Shown here piece after piece: positions 1-11,712 of a stretch of DNA of 64,000 nt (its first letter is position 1; the number at the start of each line of letters is the position of its first letter). This stretch comes from Acetobacter garciniae (lineage in GTDB: Bacteria > Pseudomonadota > Alphaproteobacteria > Acetobacterales > Acetobacteraceae). The notes below the pieces were generated by a model that did no database searches, had not been told where the DNA came from, and saw only the letters and a list, made by a program, of their open reading frames with translations. The stretch lies in assembly GCF_017377735.1 (NCBI RefSeq), contig NZ_JAFVMH010000007.1, positions 1-64,000 on the forward strand, read 5' to 3'. The position numbers were made by a program, and so were the translations under genes.

Positions 1-832
1 GCGGTTGGAGGGTGATCTGCGCGCGGCGCTGGAGGGCGTGTTCGAGCAGTTCCACCAGGTGCCGCACGGGTTCGGGCCGGTCATTGCCGATATTGAGCAG
101 CCTTGCCTGGCCCGCCTGGGGCGGGGTGTCGTACACCGCCAGCACGGCGCGGACGACATCGTCGATATAGGTGAAGTCCCGAGCCAGGGCGTGGCCTTCG
201 TACAGCGTGACGGGCTGGCCCCGCATGATGGCCCGGGCAAATGTGTAATAGGCCATGTCGGGCCGGCCCCACGGCCCGTAGATGGTGAAAAACCGCAACC
301 CCGTCTGTGGCAGGCCATAAAGGTAGCTATAGGTGGAGGAAGTCAGTTCGGCACTGCGCTTGGTGACGGCATAGAACGAACCGGGCTGGTCGACCGGATC
401 GGTTTCCATGAACGGCAGCTTGGTGTTGCGGCCATAGACGGAGGAGGAGGACGCATAGACCAGATGGTCGAGCCGCTTGAGGCGGCGGGCAAATTCCAGC
501 ATCGCGACATGGCCGCGCACATTGACGTTGGCGAAGACGTAGGGATCCTTGAGGGAGTACCGCACCCCCGCCTGCGCCGCCAGATGAAAAATGCCTTGGA
601 TATCGGGCTCTTTTACGGCCAGCTCGGCCAGATTGGCGGGATCGCTCAGGTCGAAGCAATGGAAGGAAAACGCCTTGTGGCCTGCAAGCCGGGCCAGGCG
701 CGCCTGTTTGAGGGCGGGGGTGTAATAGCTGTTCAGGTCATCGACCCCGATCACCCGTTCCCCACGTTCGAGCAAGGCACGCGCGACGTGAAACCCCACA
801 AATCCGGCGGCGCCGGTTACCAACACAGTCAA
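1..832 (-). CDS. NAD-dependent sugar epimerase (UDP-glucuronate 4-epimerase-like), 3' end cut by window
   Basis: Extended short-chain dehydrogenase-type epimerase that likely interconverts UDP-glucuronate and UDP-galacturonate or a related sugar for surface polysaccharide. The N-terminus shows the NAD-binding motif TGAAGFVG. It is followed by HLAAQAGVRYS, the SSSSVYG segment and the catalytic pair in SFYAVTKRSAE (Tyr-x3-Lys), then RFFTIYGPWGRPD, all typical of this subfamily. The reading frame is open to the window edge, so about 277 residues are visible and the C-terminus is missing. No ATG is in frame near the Rossmann motif. A TTG at 832 (MTVLVTG) or a GTG at 826 is the likely start. It lies downstream of the DUF192 gene on the same strand and may be cotranscribed. 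The exact sugar is not known. Confidence 0.85.
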   Translation of the reverse strand, partial: MTVLVTGAAGFVGFHVARALLERGERVIGVDDLNSYYTPALKQARLARLAGHKAFSFHCFDLSDPANLAELAVKEPDIQGIFHLAAQAGVRYSLKDPYVFANVNVRGHVAMLEFARRLKRLDHLVYASSSSVYGRNTKLPFMETDPVDQPGSFYAVTKRSAELTSSTYSYLYGLPQTGLRFFTIYGPWGRPDMAYYTFARAIMRGQPVTLYEGHALARDFTYIDDVVRAVLAVYDTPPQAGQARLLNIGNDRPEPVRHLVELLEHALQRRAQITLQP

Positions 833-928
833 GATCGCTGCCCCATCATGCGGGGCACCATGGCCCCGCCCGCCAATACCATGCCGCCTCTCTAGCGCAG
901 ACGCCCCGTGGCGTCAGGCTTTTTTGCT

Positions 929-1459
929 TCAGGGTTTCGTGCTCGGGGCGGCAGCCCCCGGAGAGGGGGCGTTCAGGGAGGGGGAGTCCACCTTGTCGCC
1001 CACGGTCAGGCCCAGCTTGGCCGCAACCCCACCCGCCAGTTCCAGCGTGGCCAGCACGGGCCCCTGGCTGCTGATCTGGGCCAGGCTGCGGGGAACGGCG
1101 TTTTCCTCGATCGCGTGGATGCGGTGGTCGGTGCCGATAAACACGATATCGAGCGGGATGAGCGTGTTTTCCATCCACATATCGCTCTCACGCGGGATGG
1201 ACCATACGAACAGCATGCCTGTGTTTTCGGGCATCTGGGTGCGGAACATTTCCCCCACCTGCTGCTGGCGCGGGGTCCGGGCCAGTTCGACGGTAAAAGC
1301 ATGCGGGCCGGAAGCTGACGTAATGCTCAGTTTTTCCTGCGGCAGGGTGGGCTGCGCCTGGGTAGGTTCCCCCGTATCGTCCGCCAGGGCGGGCAGAAGG
1401 GGGGCGGCCGCCTGCGCCATAAGGGCCGCCAGGACGGCCACGAACAGTTTATGCTTCAC
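929..1459 (-). CDS. DUF192 family exported protein
   Basis: 176-residue protein of the DUF192 family, a small beta-barrel domain of unknown biochemical role. A signal peptide is clear: basic MKHK, a hydrophobic stretch, then ALA-DD with predicted cleavage after residue 26. The mature part has the family landmarks VELARTPRQQQVGEMFR, GMLFVW, MWMENTLIPLDIVFI and a closing LELAGGVAAKLGL. A Pro/Ser/Ala-rich tail follows the domain. It lies between the glyoxalase II-like gene upstream (38-base gap) and the epimerase downstream, all on the same strand. Family membership is well supported; function is not known. Confidence 0.85.
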   Translation of the reverse strand: MKHKLFVAVLAALMAQAAAPLLPALADDTGEPTQAQPTLPQEKLSITSASGPHAFTVELARTPRQQQVGEMFRTQMPENTGMLFVWSIPRESDMWMENTLIPLDIVFIGTDHRIHAIEENAVPRSLAQISSQGPVLATLELAGGVAAKLGLTVGDKVDSPSLNAPSPGAAAPSTKP

Positions 1460-1497
1460 GTTGCTTTGTTCTCCTCATTCATTGGCACCATCGGGCC

Positions 1498-2181
1498 TCA
1501 GCCTTGCAGAAACGGGTTGCTTGCCCGCTCTGTCGCCAGCGTGGACAGGCCGCCATGCCCCGGCACAAAGGTGATGTCACCGCCGGGCGTATCAAGCAAC
1601 GGCAGAAGTTTGTCCTTGATGGACCGGATCAGCAGCGGGCCGTCGCCATAGGGGAAATCCGTCCGCCCCACGCTGCCCTGGAACAGCACATCCCCCACGA
1701 AGGCGAAACGGGCCTGATCGTCCACGAACACCACGTGGCCCGGCGTATGGCCCGGCACATGCAGCACCCGCAGGCTGCGCCCGGCATAGTTCAGCACATC
1801 GCCTTCACGCGTGAAGCGGTCGACCGAGGCGTTCTCCAGCCCCGAAAGGCCGAAATGCCGCGCCTGTTCGGTAATGGAGGACAGCAGGAACGCATCGTGC
1901 TCATCCGGGCCGATCACGACCGGGCGGTTGGGTTGCACGCCCTCCAGCCCGCGGCACAGGGGGGCAACGCCGCCTGCGTGGTCGAGATGGCCGTGGGTCA
2001 GCAGAATGGCCTCCACCGTCAGGTTGTGGCGGGTAATGAAAGCCAGCAGCACGTCGGCATCGCCCCCGGGGTCCACCACCAGGGCGGCGCGCGTCGTGGG
2101 GTCCCATAAAACGGAGCAGTTCTGCCGAAACGGCGTGACAGGAATGACGTTGATCTGCATGCCAGGATAGGCGACAGGCAT
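1498..2181 (-). CDS. MBL-fold metallohydrolase, glyoxalase II-like
   Basis: 227-residue metallo-beta-lactamase-fold hydrolase of the short YcbL/GloB type, which lacks the long C-terminal glyoxalase II domain. The metal-binding signature THGHLDH is at residues 62-68, followed by VPGHTPGHVVF, VGDVLFQGSVGRTD and VPGHG. The likely substrate is a thioester such as S-lactoylglutathione, by family. The start at 2181 was chosen because AAAGGAGAA lies 8 bases upstream; a longer frame runs further up but begins in a non-conserved Pro/Arg-rich stretch. It is the first gene of a likely minus-strand unit with the DUF192 gene. Confidence 0.85.
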   Translation of the reverse strand: MPVAYPGMQINVIPVTPFRQNCSVLWDPTTRAALVVDPGGDADVLLAFITRHNLTVEAILLTHGHLDHAGGVAPLCRGLEGVQPNRPVVIGPDEHDAFLLSSITEQARHFGLSGLENASVDRFTREGDVLNYAGRSLRVLHVPGHTPGHVVFVDDQARFAFVGDVLFQGSVGRTDFPYGDGPLLIRSIKDKLLPLLDTPGGDITFVPGHGGLSTLATERASNPFLQG

Positions 2182-2265
2182 GGGGCATTCTCCTTTTGCC
2201 ACGCGAAGGGGCCTTGGCGCAGGCCAAACGGGGGCCGGCCCTGCCAGCATGGCACAGAAACACAT

Positions 2266-2300
2266 AAAAAAAACCGCCAGACCGAACGATCTGGCAGTTT
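2266..2300 (-). terminator. Rho-independent terminator after the host-attachment-like gene
   Basis: Read on the minus strand, an inverted repeat (CTGCCAGA / TCTGGCGG around an eight-base loop) is followed by eight T residues. It lies 29 bases past the stop of the gene at 2329-2754 and separates it from the next minus-strand unit. Confidence 0.75.
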
Positions 2301-2328
2301 TGCATTCTACGAACGGGCCAAGGGGTTT

Positions 2329-2754
2329 TTAGCCGGGCAGCACCCAGCCGGTGGCCGGGATATCGAAATGCCCGCGCAGGTCGTGGGCGGGAACATTGGT
2401 CAGGTCCTTGGGCAGGGCCGTGATCACCTTGGCGGCGGCGGGCTTGCTCAGATGCGTGCGGATTTCGTGCAGGACGGGGGCGGGGGCGGCCAGAACGAAA
2501 CCTGCGACCTGCGCAGTGTCATGGGCGACCAGGTCGTTCATGCGATCGGCCACCGTTCGGGCGAACGCGTCCTTGTGCAGGTCTGACGGGGTGGAACCTG
2601 CGGGCATCTTGCCCGGGGTCGCATCGCCTTCGCCCTTGCTGCGGGTATCGAAATCCTGCACGTCGCGCATGGTGCCATCGGCGTCATGCACAAAACGCGC
2701 CTTGCCACCGTCGGCCACCACGTAAACAATCAGCCCGTCTCTTGCTTCGGTCAT
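2329..2754 (-). CDS. Host attachment protein family (PF10116-like)
   Basis: 141-residue soluble protein of the family first named for Agrobacterium attachment to plant cells. Visible features are the N-terminal YVVADGGKARFV segment, a central charged stretch (KGEGDATPGKMPAGSTPSD), and the C-terminal part FVLAAPAPVLHEIRTHL with LPKDLTNVPAHDLRGHF, all typical of the family. Members share a fold with release-factor-like proteins, and their molecular role is unclear. It is a single gene with its own terminator, divergent from the XdhC-like gene on the plus strand (98-base gap). Confidence 0.75.
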   Translation of the reverse strand: MTEARDGLIVYVVADGGKARFVHDADGTMRDVQDFDTRSKGEGDATPGKMPAGSTPSDLHKDAFARTVADRMNDLVAHDTAQVAGFVLAAPAPVLHEIRTHLSKPAAAKVITALPKDLTNVPAHDLRGHFDIPATGWVLPG

Positions 2755-2852
2755 CAGCTTTGTTCCTCATTGTCTTGTTGCCGGACCAAATCCCCCGCAT
2801 CCATGCCGGTGCGGGGCTTCGGGACAGCCTGCGCATGATATAGGGTGAATGC

Positions 2853-4001
2853 ATGACACTTCCAGCCCCCGGGCACCTGCTGCCTGCCACGCCTCTTGAT
2901 CATGCCTTGGCCTGGATCGGGCAGGGCCAGCCCGTGGCCATTGCCACCGTGACCGGGGCGTGGGGCAGTTCGCCCCGGCCCGCGGGCAGTTGCATGGTCA
3001 TTGCGGGCAATGGCCGGGTTGAAGGCTCTGTCAGCGGGGGCTGCGTGGAATCGGACGTGATGGTGCAGGCCCAGGACATCCTGGCCGGAGCCGCGCCGAT
3101 GCTGCTCCATTACGGCGTAAGCAGTGCCCGCGCGTGGGAAGTGGGGCTGGCCTGCGGCGGCAAGCTGGACGTATTGGTCGAAGCGGTCCGCAGCCCCGCC
3201 TGCCCGACCGGCACGCTGCCGCTGTCCCTGCTGGAAGAAGCCTGCGCGGATGTGGCGGCCCGGCGGTCCACGGCACTGGCCCGCACGCTGGACGGCACGC
3301 GGCACTGCCTGCTGCATCCTTCCACCCCCGCCGTAGGGCGACCGCACCCGGCGGCGGGCAAGGCCGATACACGAACGGCCGATGCCCCGCCCGAACCCTG
3401 CCCCGCCCCGGTCATGGCCGCCGCCGCGCACTGCCTGGCGGATGGGCGCGCCACCACCACGGCGGATGACAGCGGGCAGGACTGGTTTGTCCAGCCCCTG
3501 ACACCCCCGCCGCGCCTGCTGATCGTGGGGGCGGTGCATGTGGCGCAGCACCTGGCGCAGATGGCGGCGCTGACCGGCCTTGCCCCGGTGGTGATCGACC
3601 CGCGTGAAGCCCTGGCCACGCAGGAGCGCTTTACGGGCCTGGTGCCGGGCCAGACACTGATCACCGACTGGCCGACCGAGGCGCTGGAGGCCCTGAAGGT
3701 GGACGCCATGACCGCGATCGCCACCCTGACCCACGACGCCAAGCTTGATGACCCCACGCTGGAGGCAGCCCTGGCCAGCCCGGCCTTTTATATCGGCGCA
3801 CTGGGGTCGCGCAGGACACAGGCCAGCAGGCTGGAACGCCTGCGCGAACTGGGCTTTGACGAACAGGCCCTGCGCCGCATCCGTGGCCCTATCGGATTGG
3901 CCATTGGCGCCGTGGGGGCGGAGGAAATTGCCCTGTCCATTCTGGCGGAAATCGTGGCGGTGCGCCGCAACGCCCCCCTGGCCGCCCAGCCCGGATGGTA
4001 G
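2853..4001 (+). CDS. XdhC/CoxI family molybdenum-hydroxylase accessory protein
   Basis: 382-residue protein with the two XdhC domains. The N-terminal domain (about residues 15-120) contains VTGAWGSSPRPAGSCM and VEGSVSGGCVE, whose Cys is a conserved family position. The C-terminal Rossmann-type domain (about 225-370) begins LLIVGAVHVAQHL and includes YIGALGSRRTQASR and RIRGPIGLAIGAVGAEEIA. Family members bind molybdenum cofactor and help sulfurate and insert it into xanthine dehydrogenase-type enzymes. It overlaps the MobA-like gene by 7 bases, so the two are probably translated together. No hydroxylase subunit gene is in the window, so the client enzyme is elsewhere. Confidence 0.85.
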   Translation: MTLPAPGHLLPATPLDHALAWIGQGQPVAIATVTGAWGSSPRPAGSCMVIAGNGRVEGSVSGGCVESDVMVQAQDILAGAAPMLLHYGVSSARAWEVGLACGGKLDVLVEAVRSPACPTGTLPLSLLEEACADVAARRSTALARTLDGTRHCLLHPSTPAVGRPHPAAGKADTRTADAPPEPCPAPVMAAAAHCLADGRATTTADDSGQDWFVQPLTPPPRLLIVGAVHVAQHLAQMAALTGLAPVVIDPREALATQERFTGLVPGQTLITDWPTEALEALKVDAMTAIATLTHDAKLDDPTLEAALASPAFYIGALGSRRTQASRLERLRELGFDEQALRRIRGPIGLAIGAVGAEEIALSILAEIVAVRRNAPLAAQPGW

Positions 4002-4690
4002 CCCCACCGGCCCGCCCGACTGCACCCTTGCCCCGAACACTGGCTGGAACACTGGCCGGCACAATGGCCATCGTGCTGGCGGCGGGCCGTTCCAGCCGCA
4101 CGGCCCCCGCGCACAAGCTGCTGGCCCCGGATGGTGCAGGCCGCCCCATGCTGGCCCGCACGCTTGATGCCGTAACGGCCAGCATGGCAGCCGGGATCAT
4201 GGTTCTGCTGCCCCCCGACCAGCCGGACCTTGTGGCCCTTGCCGCAACCTGCGCGCAACATGACAGCCGGGTAGGCACCAGCGTGGTGGAGCATGCCCGC
4301 CTTGGCCTGTCGCAATCCCTGCATGCCGGGGTACGGATCGCGCAGGCACGGCAGGCTCGCTGCCTTCTTGTCTGCCTGGGCGACATGCCGCTGGTTCCCC
4401 CCGACCTGCTGAACACGCTGATGCGCGAGCAGCTTGCCACCAACGCCCCTGCCACCGCCCCCCAATGCCGGGGCCGGGCGGGTAACCCCGTGGCCTGGAG
4501 CCACGCGTGCTTCGAGCAGTTGCTGGCAATACAGGGGGACAAAGGCGGGCGCGACCTGCTGCGTGCCCTGGGCCCTGCCGTGCGCCTGATCCCCACCCCG
4601 CCTGCCGTTCTGGAAGACTTCGACACGCCCGAAAGACTGGCCGCCTATGCGACGCTGGGGAATGCGGGTACGGGACACACGACACGCTAG
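3995..4690 (+). CDS. MobA-like nucleotidyltransferase
   Basis: 231-residue NTP-transferase fold protein. The nucleotide-binding loop AIVLAAGRSSR with a downstream Lys (HKLL) is at about residues 25-42, and LVCLGDMPLVPPDLL carries the metal-binding Asp. Its partner XdhC and its sequence fit the MobA/MocA group that adds CMP or GMP to molybdopterin to make the dinucleotide cofactor used by xanthine-dehydrogenase-type hydroxylases. An in-frame ATG at 4064 would remove a poorly conserved 23-residue leader and may be the true start. The ATG at 3995 overlaps the XdhC stop (ATGGTAG). Confidence 0.8.
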   Translation: MVAPPARPTAPLPRTLAGTLAGTMAIVLAAGRSSRTAPAHKLLAPDGAGRPMLARTLDAVTASMAAGIMVLLPPDQPDLVALAATCAQHDSRVGTSVVEHARLGLSQSLHAGVRIAQARQARCLLVCLGDMPLVPPDLLNTLMREQLATNAPATAPQCRGRAGNPVAWSHACFEQLLAIQGDKGGRDLLRALGPAVRLIPTPPAVLEDFDTPERLAAYATLGNAGTGHTTR

Positions 4691-4859
4691 TACCCGCCCC
4701 CGCGTGCGGGTGCCGTCCTGAAGCCGGGGCGAAAAAACCGGACCGGGCAGGAAGTGGGGGAGTTGACCGCGGGAGCAAGCCGTCCAACAACTAGGGCCAC
4801 GCCATGCGGGCCTGCCGCCAGAGCTGGCGCGTATTCTATTGCAAGGAAAGATGTCGATC

Positions 4860-5210
4860 ATGAGCAAGATTCTCCGCACCAATCCCGGCCCCATCCTGTC
4901 CACCGCCGTGGAATATCATGGCTTCGTGTTCACCGCCGGGCTTGTGGCCCGCAACCTGGAACTGGACATGGAAGGCCAGACCCGCGACGTGCTGGACCAG
5001 ATCGACACCCTGCTGGAACAGCACGGCACGGATAACACCCGCCTGCTGCAGGCCCAGATCTGGGTGAAGGACATCAAGGACCGCGAAATCCTGAACACGC
5101 TGTGGAAAGCCTGGCTGCCCGAAAACCTGGCCCCCGCCCGCGCCTGCGTGCAGGCCGTGCTGGCCGACCCGCGCGTGCTGGTCGAGATCATGCTTATCAC
5201 CACCAAATAA
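4860..5210 (+). CDS. RidA family protein (enamine/imine deaminase-like)
   Basis: 116-residue protein of the RidA/YjgF family, a trimer-forming fold whose best-known members hydrolyse reactive enamine/imine intermediates. It shows ILSTAVEYHGFVFTAG near the N-terminus and PARACVQAVLADPRVLVEI near the C-terminus, including the conserved Arg that binds the substrate carboxylate in active members. The start at 4860 was chosen because AAGGAAAG lies about ten bases upstream. An ATG at 4851 sits too close to that ribosome site. It is a separate transcription unit with a hairpin downstream at 5227-5249. Confidence 0.8.
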   Translation: MSKILRTNPGPILSTAVEYHGFVFTAGLVARNLELDMEGQTRDVLDQIDTLLEQHGTDNTRLLQAQIWVKDIKDREILNTLWKAWLPENLAPARACVQAVLADPRVLVEIMLITTK

Positions 5211-5860
5211 GCCGCAGCCGCGATTGCCGCCGGGCCCGTTGTCCGGCGGTAACGCGCCATAAGGCGTCGCCCCATTCGATGGCGCGCCGGGCTGGAACCC
5301 GCCGGGCGGTCCCCAGCCCACCCGACAGGCAGGATGTCATACCGGTTCCGTAACGTAACACCGGGCGCATGACCCGGACGGCCCGCGTGTTTTGCGGGGT
5401 TTGTCCCGCCTTCCCATCGCTTTTTCCCCTCCTTTTCCCATGCATTTTGGCCTACGACGCAGATCAGCCATGCGATCCTGTTTCGTGCGGCGGCTGGGTT
5501 GTTGCATGGCGGTTTTGTGGGGGCCACCCGGGCAAGTTGCGGGTGCGAACCGATATGTCACGCTATCGTGGCATGCATGCCACAGTCAGGCCGAATCCCG
5601 GAGCTGTGGCGCGGGGGGCTTTTTCACCCCGCCGAACACGATTTTGTTCCTCCGAAACCTTAAAATGAAACGGATTCGGGCAAATTTGTGAAGAATGATA
5701 GGATTTAATTCCTATTTTCTATTTTTTAAGCGGCTCAAATTTGCAAAAAGATAATTCTCCCTTTTGCCCCGCAATGAGTGCTTGCCTGATCTGCGTGAAC
5801 CTTTATACCTGTCCTTGGAATGCAGTCAGACTTGCATAAAACGCAGGAAAGGTGGACGGG
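5211..5860. other. 650-base intergenic region, AT-rich toward its right end
   Basis: No convincing gene is seen. A hairpin CCGCCGG...CCGGCGG at 5227-5249 may end the RidA transcript, but it lacks a T tract. From about 5640 the sequence becomes much richer in A+T than the surroundings. It includes an inverted repeat ATAGGA-TTTAAT-TCCTAT at 5698-5715 followed by a T-rich run. This stretch probably holds the promoter region of the CHAP gene at 5861. Confidence 0.5.
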
Positions 5861-6643
5861 ATGCGGCATGGACGGTCTAAGACGCTGAAGCTGAAACTCG
5901 CCGTCCTGTCATTTCTTTCCGCCTCCGTTTTTACCACCGCAGCCCATGCGGGCAGCCATAAGGCGCACGGCCAGGCTATCCACCATAGTGCAGCCCATAC
6001 CGGCAGCCATTCCAGAATCCAGCATGCATCCGTATCCACGCGCAGCACGCATCGGGGCACTCGCGTGGCTTCGTCCCGCCATCATGCCCATGTGATCCAG
6101 TGCGTGGCCTATGCCAAGACCGCATCGGATGTGATGCTGCGTGGCAATGCGCGTGACTGGTGGCACAACGCCGCGGGCGTTTACGACCGTGGCCAGGCCC
6201 CCGAAGCGGGCAGCGTGCTGAATTTCCGTGGCACGCGCCGCATGCCGCTGGGCCATGTGGCCGTCGTGCGTAACGTGATCGACAACCGCACCATCACCAT
6301 CGACCAGTCGCACTGGGCGCAGGCCGGTGTCAGCCGCAACGTGGCGGTGATCGACGTTTCCCCCAATAATGACTGGTCCGCCGTGCGCGTGGCGCTGAAT
6401 AGCGGTTCGGGCAATTACGGCTCGATCTACCCCACCTACGGTTTCATCTACCCCCGTCATGAAGGATCGGGCCCGTCCCTGCGCCAGACTGTCATGACCG
6501 CGTGGGACAAGAAGGCCACGGCCACCCAGCTTGCCCAGGCCCCGGCAACGGCAACGCCCGCCGCAGCGGAACAGGAAGCCGCCGCCGAAACAGCCGCCGC
6601 CCCCCAGAACGACGGCGCGGTCTCCTTCGGCAGCGAAGAGTAA
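5861..6643 (+). CDS. Secreted CHAP-domain peptidoglycan hydrolase-like protein
   Basis: 260-residue exported protein. A signal peptide ends at AHA (residues 28-30), after a basic start (RHGRSKTLKLK) and a hydrophobic core. A His/Ser-rich linker (about 31-77) precedes a CHAP domain. The nucleophile Cys81 lies in IQCVAYAK, and the catalytic His132 lies in MPLGHVAVV, followed by ITIDQSHW. CHAP enzymes cleave peptide cross-links or the amide bond of peptidoglycan, so a cell-wall remodelling role is likely. The C-terminal 50 residues are Ala/Glu-rich and low in complexity. The start at 5861 follows AGGAAAGG by eight bases; a GTG nine bases earlier is less likely. Confidence 0.8.
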   Translation: MRHGRSKTLKLKLAVLSFLSASVFTTAAHAGSHKAHGQAIHHSAAHTGSHSRIQHASVSTRSTHRGTRVASSRHHAHVIQCVAYAKTASDVMLRGNARDWWHNAAGVYDRGQAPEAGSVLNFRGTRRMPLGHVAVVRNVIDNRTITIDQSHWAQAGVSRNVAVIDVSPNNDWSAVRVALNSGSGNYGSIYPTYGFIYPRHEGSGPSLRQTVMTAWDKKATATQLAQAPATATPAAAEQEAAAETAAAPQNDGAVSFGSEE

Positions 6644-6692
6644 GACCGCCTTCCCCTGCGGGCATTTTACCAATGCCCTCCATTATTCGTCG

Positions 6693-6722
6693 ACCCGGCC
6701 CATTGGAGCCGGGTTTTTTTTA
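6693..6722 (+). terminator. Rho-independent terminator of the CHAP gene
   Basis: ACCCGGC and GCCGGGT arms around a short loop are followed by eight T residues, 50 bases after the CHAP stop codon. Confidence 0.85.
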
Positions 6723-7022
6723 TGGTGAACGCGCCCGCTAGCCGCTTCCGGACCGTATCTATCGTGTGTGGGTGGGACATGCGGATCTGAAGCCGCGATA
6801 AAACAGGATGGATCGCGGAAGTGGTGGCATCATATTTGCAAGACTACCGTGCCGGCCCGATCGGGCTTGCGACTGATCCGGATCATGGGCCCCTATCCTC
6901 TTTACCGGACAGGAGCAGCTTGGTAGCGAGAATGGTCAATTCCAGAAAACTGTCGTAACAACTTCACATTCTTAAATAACGCGCAAGAAGACCACAGACG
7001 ATTATTGGATAGGTAGAGTTTC
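6723..7022. other. 300-base intergenic region before the GT22 gene
   Basis: No reading frame with coding character is seen. The last 100 bases become A+T-rich and probably hold the promoter of the glycosyltransferase gene. No strong ribosome-binding site is visible before its ATG. Confidence 0.4.
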
Positions 7023-8525
7023 ATGGATGCCCCAACACAGCGCCCGGCCAAGCGGTCGCGCATAACGATACCTGCCGGTCTGCTTGCGCCCCTGCTGACA
7101 TGCCTTGCCCTGGCCCTTGTCGCGCGGATCGGGATCGCCATCGGTTTTCCCGGCGTGTGGCGGGCCGATGAAGTGTTCCAATATATGGAACCGGCATCGA
7201 AACTGGCTTTCGGGCATGCGATTTTAGCCTGGGAATGGCAGGCGGGCATTCGCTCCTGGATGGTGCCGGGCTTTATCGCAGGCGTGCTCAGGCTTGCCCA
7301 TGACCTTGGCCTGCCGGGCGGGTTTACGGTCATCCGCAGCGTGCTTTCGCTCCTCTCCCTCCCGCTTGTGGGGCTGTTTGTCTGGGCGGGCTGGCGCATG
7401 GACGGGCGGCGCGGCGCATGGGTGTTCGGGATCGCAGGCGCGTTGTGGCCCGATATCGTGAATGCGGGTTTTCGCACGCTGGGCGAATTCATGGGCGGCA
7501 ATTCCCTGGCCTGCGGTGTCGTACTGGGTGGCATTGCCTTAAGCCGCGCCCGCAAGGCAGGCCGCTACACGCCCCTGCTGTTCGTGGTTGCGGGCCTTTT
7601 CCTGGGCTTTGCGGCGGCAATACGCTTTCAGTTCGCCCCGGCCGTGGCGTTCGCGCTCCTGGTCATGGGCTGGAAAGCGGGCCCGAAGGCGCTGGCCTGC
7701 ATGCTCTGCGGGCTTCTGCCCCCCGTGGCCCTTCTGGGGGTGGTCGACGGGCTGACCCTGTCCTACCCGTTCCAGTCGATCTTTCATAATTACTACGTCA
7801 ACATTCACCAGAACGTGGCGCAGAAATTCTTTGGCAGGCAGGTCTTTTTTTATTACCTGTACGCCTATGCCCTGCGCTGGGGTGCGCCGATCATTGCTGT
7901 CGGCCTTCTGGCCTTTTACGGCGCGAAACGCACGCGGATCGAAATTTCAACCGCGCTGTTCGTTGTATTTTACCACTCCCTGATCGGCCACAAGGAAATA
8001 TCCTTCGTCTATCCGGCCATACCGCTCCTTGTTTTTGCAGCATCATCCGGCCTGTGCCTGATTCTGGATCGCTTTCCCCGCTATACAAGGCCGTGCCTGG
8101 TAGTAGAGGCGCTGACCTGTATCCTTATATTCTGTAGTTCCTTCGCGCCTTTTCTTGCACGCTCCAGCAGCATCGTTCGCGTGGAACAGATCGCATCGCG
8201 CCAGAAGGATTTATGCGGTCTTGCTTTTATCGATGTCCCGCCCTTCTGGTTCCTGACGGGGGGGTATTCGCTGCTCAGGCCCGGTATTCCGATTTACCGG
8301 CTGACGGACCCCGCCCAGATCGACCCGGCCGACCAGCGCTACAGCCACATCATGGCGAATGAATATTTCCATTATTTATACCCCGCCGCCCGGCAGATCG
8401 TCTGCAAGCGCGGGGTCAATCTCTGCCTTTATCGTGTTCGCAGCAGTTGCGCGGGCGTGCCGGATTTCGAGCAGGTCACCCGCAGCCTGGAAGAAAACCA
8501 CGCCATGTTTGCCGACCCGCAATAA
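7023..8525 (+). CDS. GT22-type membrane mannosyltransferase (ALG9/PIG-B-like)
   Basis: 500-residue polytopic membrane protein related to eukaryotic dolichol-phosphate-mannose-dependent mannosyltransferases. Key features are WRADEVFQYMEPA (the acidic first-loop motif), FGHAILAWEWQAGIRSWMVPG (matching the TWEWxxGIRSYxxP motif of the family) and YHSLIGHKEISFVYPAIPLL (matching the HKExRFIxP motif). Many hydrophobic helices alternate with short loops between about residues 20 and 375; the C-terminal 120 residues are mainly soluble. It should transfer a sugar, probably mannose, from a lipid carrier on the outer face of the inner membrane. It stands alone between unrelated genes, so the acceptor is unknown. 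Confidence 0.8.
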   Translation: MDAPTQRPAKRSRITIPAGLLAPLLTCLALALVARIGIAIGFPGVWRADEVFQYMEPASKLAFGHAILAWEWQAGIRSWMVPGFIAGVLRLAHDLGLPGGFTVIRSVLSLLSLPLVGLFVWAGWRMDGRRGAWVFGIAGALWPDIVNAGFRTLGEFMGGNSLACGVVLGGIALSRARKAGRYTPLLFVVAGLFLGFAAAIRFQFAPAVAFALLVMGWKAGPKALACMLCGLLPPVALLGVVDGLTLSYPFQSIFHNYYVNIHQNVAQKFFGRQVFFYYLYAYALRWGAPIIAVGLLAFYGAKRTRIEISTALFVVFYHSLIGHKEISFVYPAIPLLVFAASSGLCLILDRFPRYTRPCLVVEALTCILIFCSSFAPFLARSSSIVRVEQIASRQKDLCGLAFIDVPPFWFLTGGYSLLRPGIPIYRLTDPAQIDPADQRYSHIMANEYFHYLYPAARQIVCKRGVNLCLYRVRSSCAGVPDFEQVTRSLEENHAMFADPQ

Positions 8526-8725
8526 CCCCGCGCAGGAAACAGGCCTATCGGAAGGGCGGCCAGCCCGGCAAGCTGCCGGCAGGATAGCCGCTCAGTGCCC
8601 CGACCGGTTACCCGACGGAGCACAACCCCCGGGGTCATAATCCATGGGGCACAAACGACCGGCCACCGGCAGGGCCTGCCTGTCGCAGCGCCCTGCCGTG
8701 CCTGACCTTGCGCGAAAGTAGCGGC

Positions 8726-11644
<2,919 letters not shown>

Positions 11645-11712
11645 AAGGCGTTATCCTGAACAGGCAAAACACGAACACACCGGGCTTATGGACCAGACCG
11701 GCACTGAAATCC

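Noticed and set aside
900-924. Hairpin GACGCC-CCGT-GGCGTC followed by six T on the plus strand
   Set aside because: It has terminator shape for the plus strand, but no plus-strand gene precedes it; on the minus strand it lacks a T tract. Not called as a feature.
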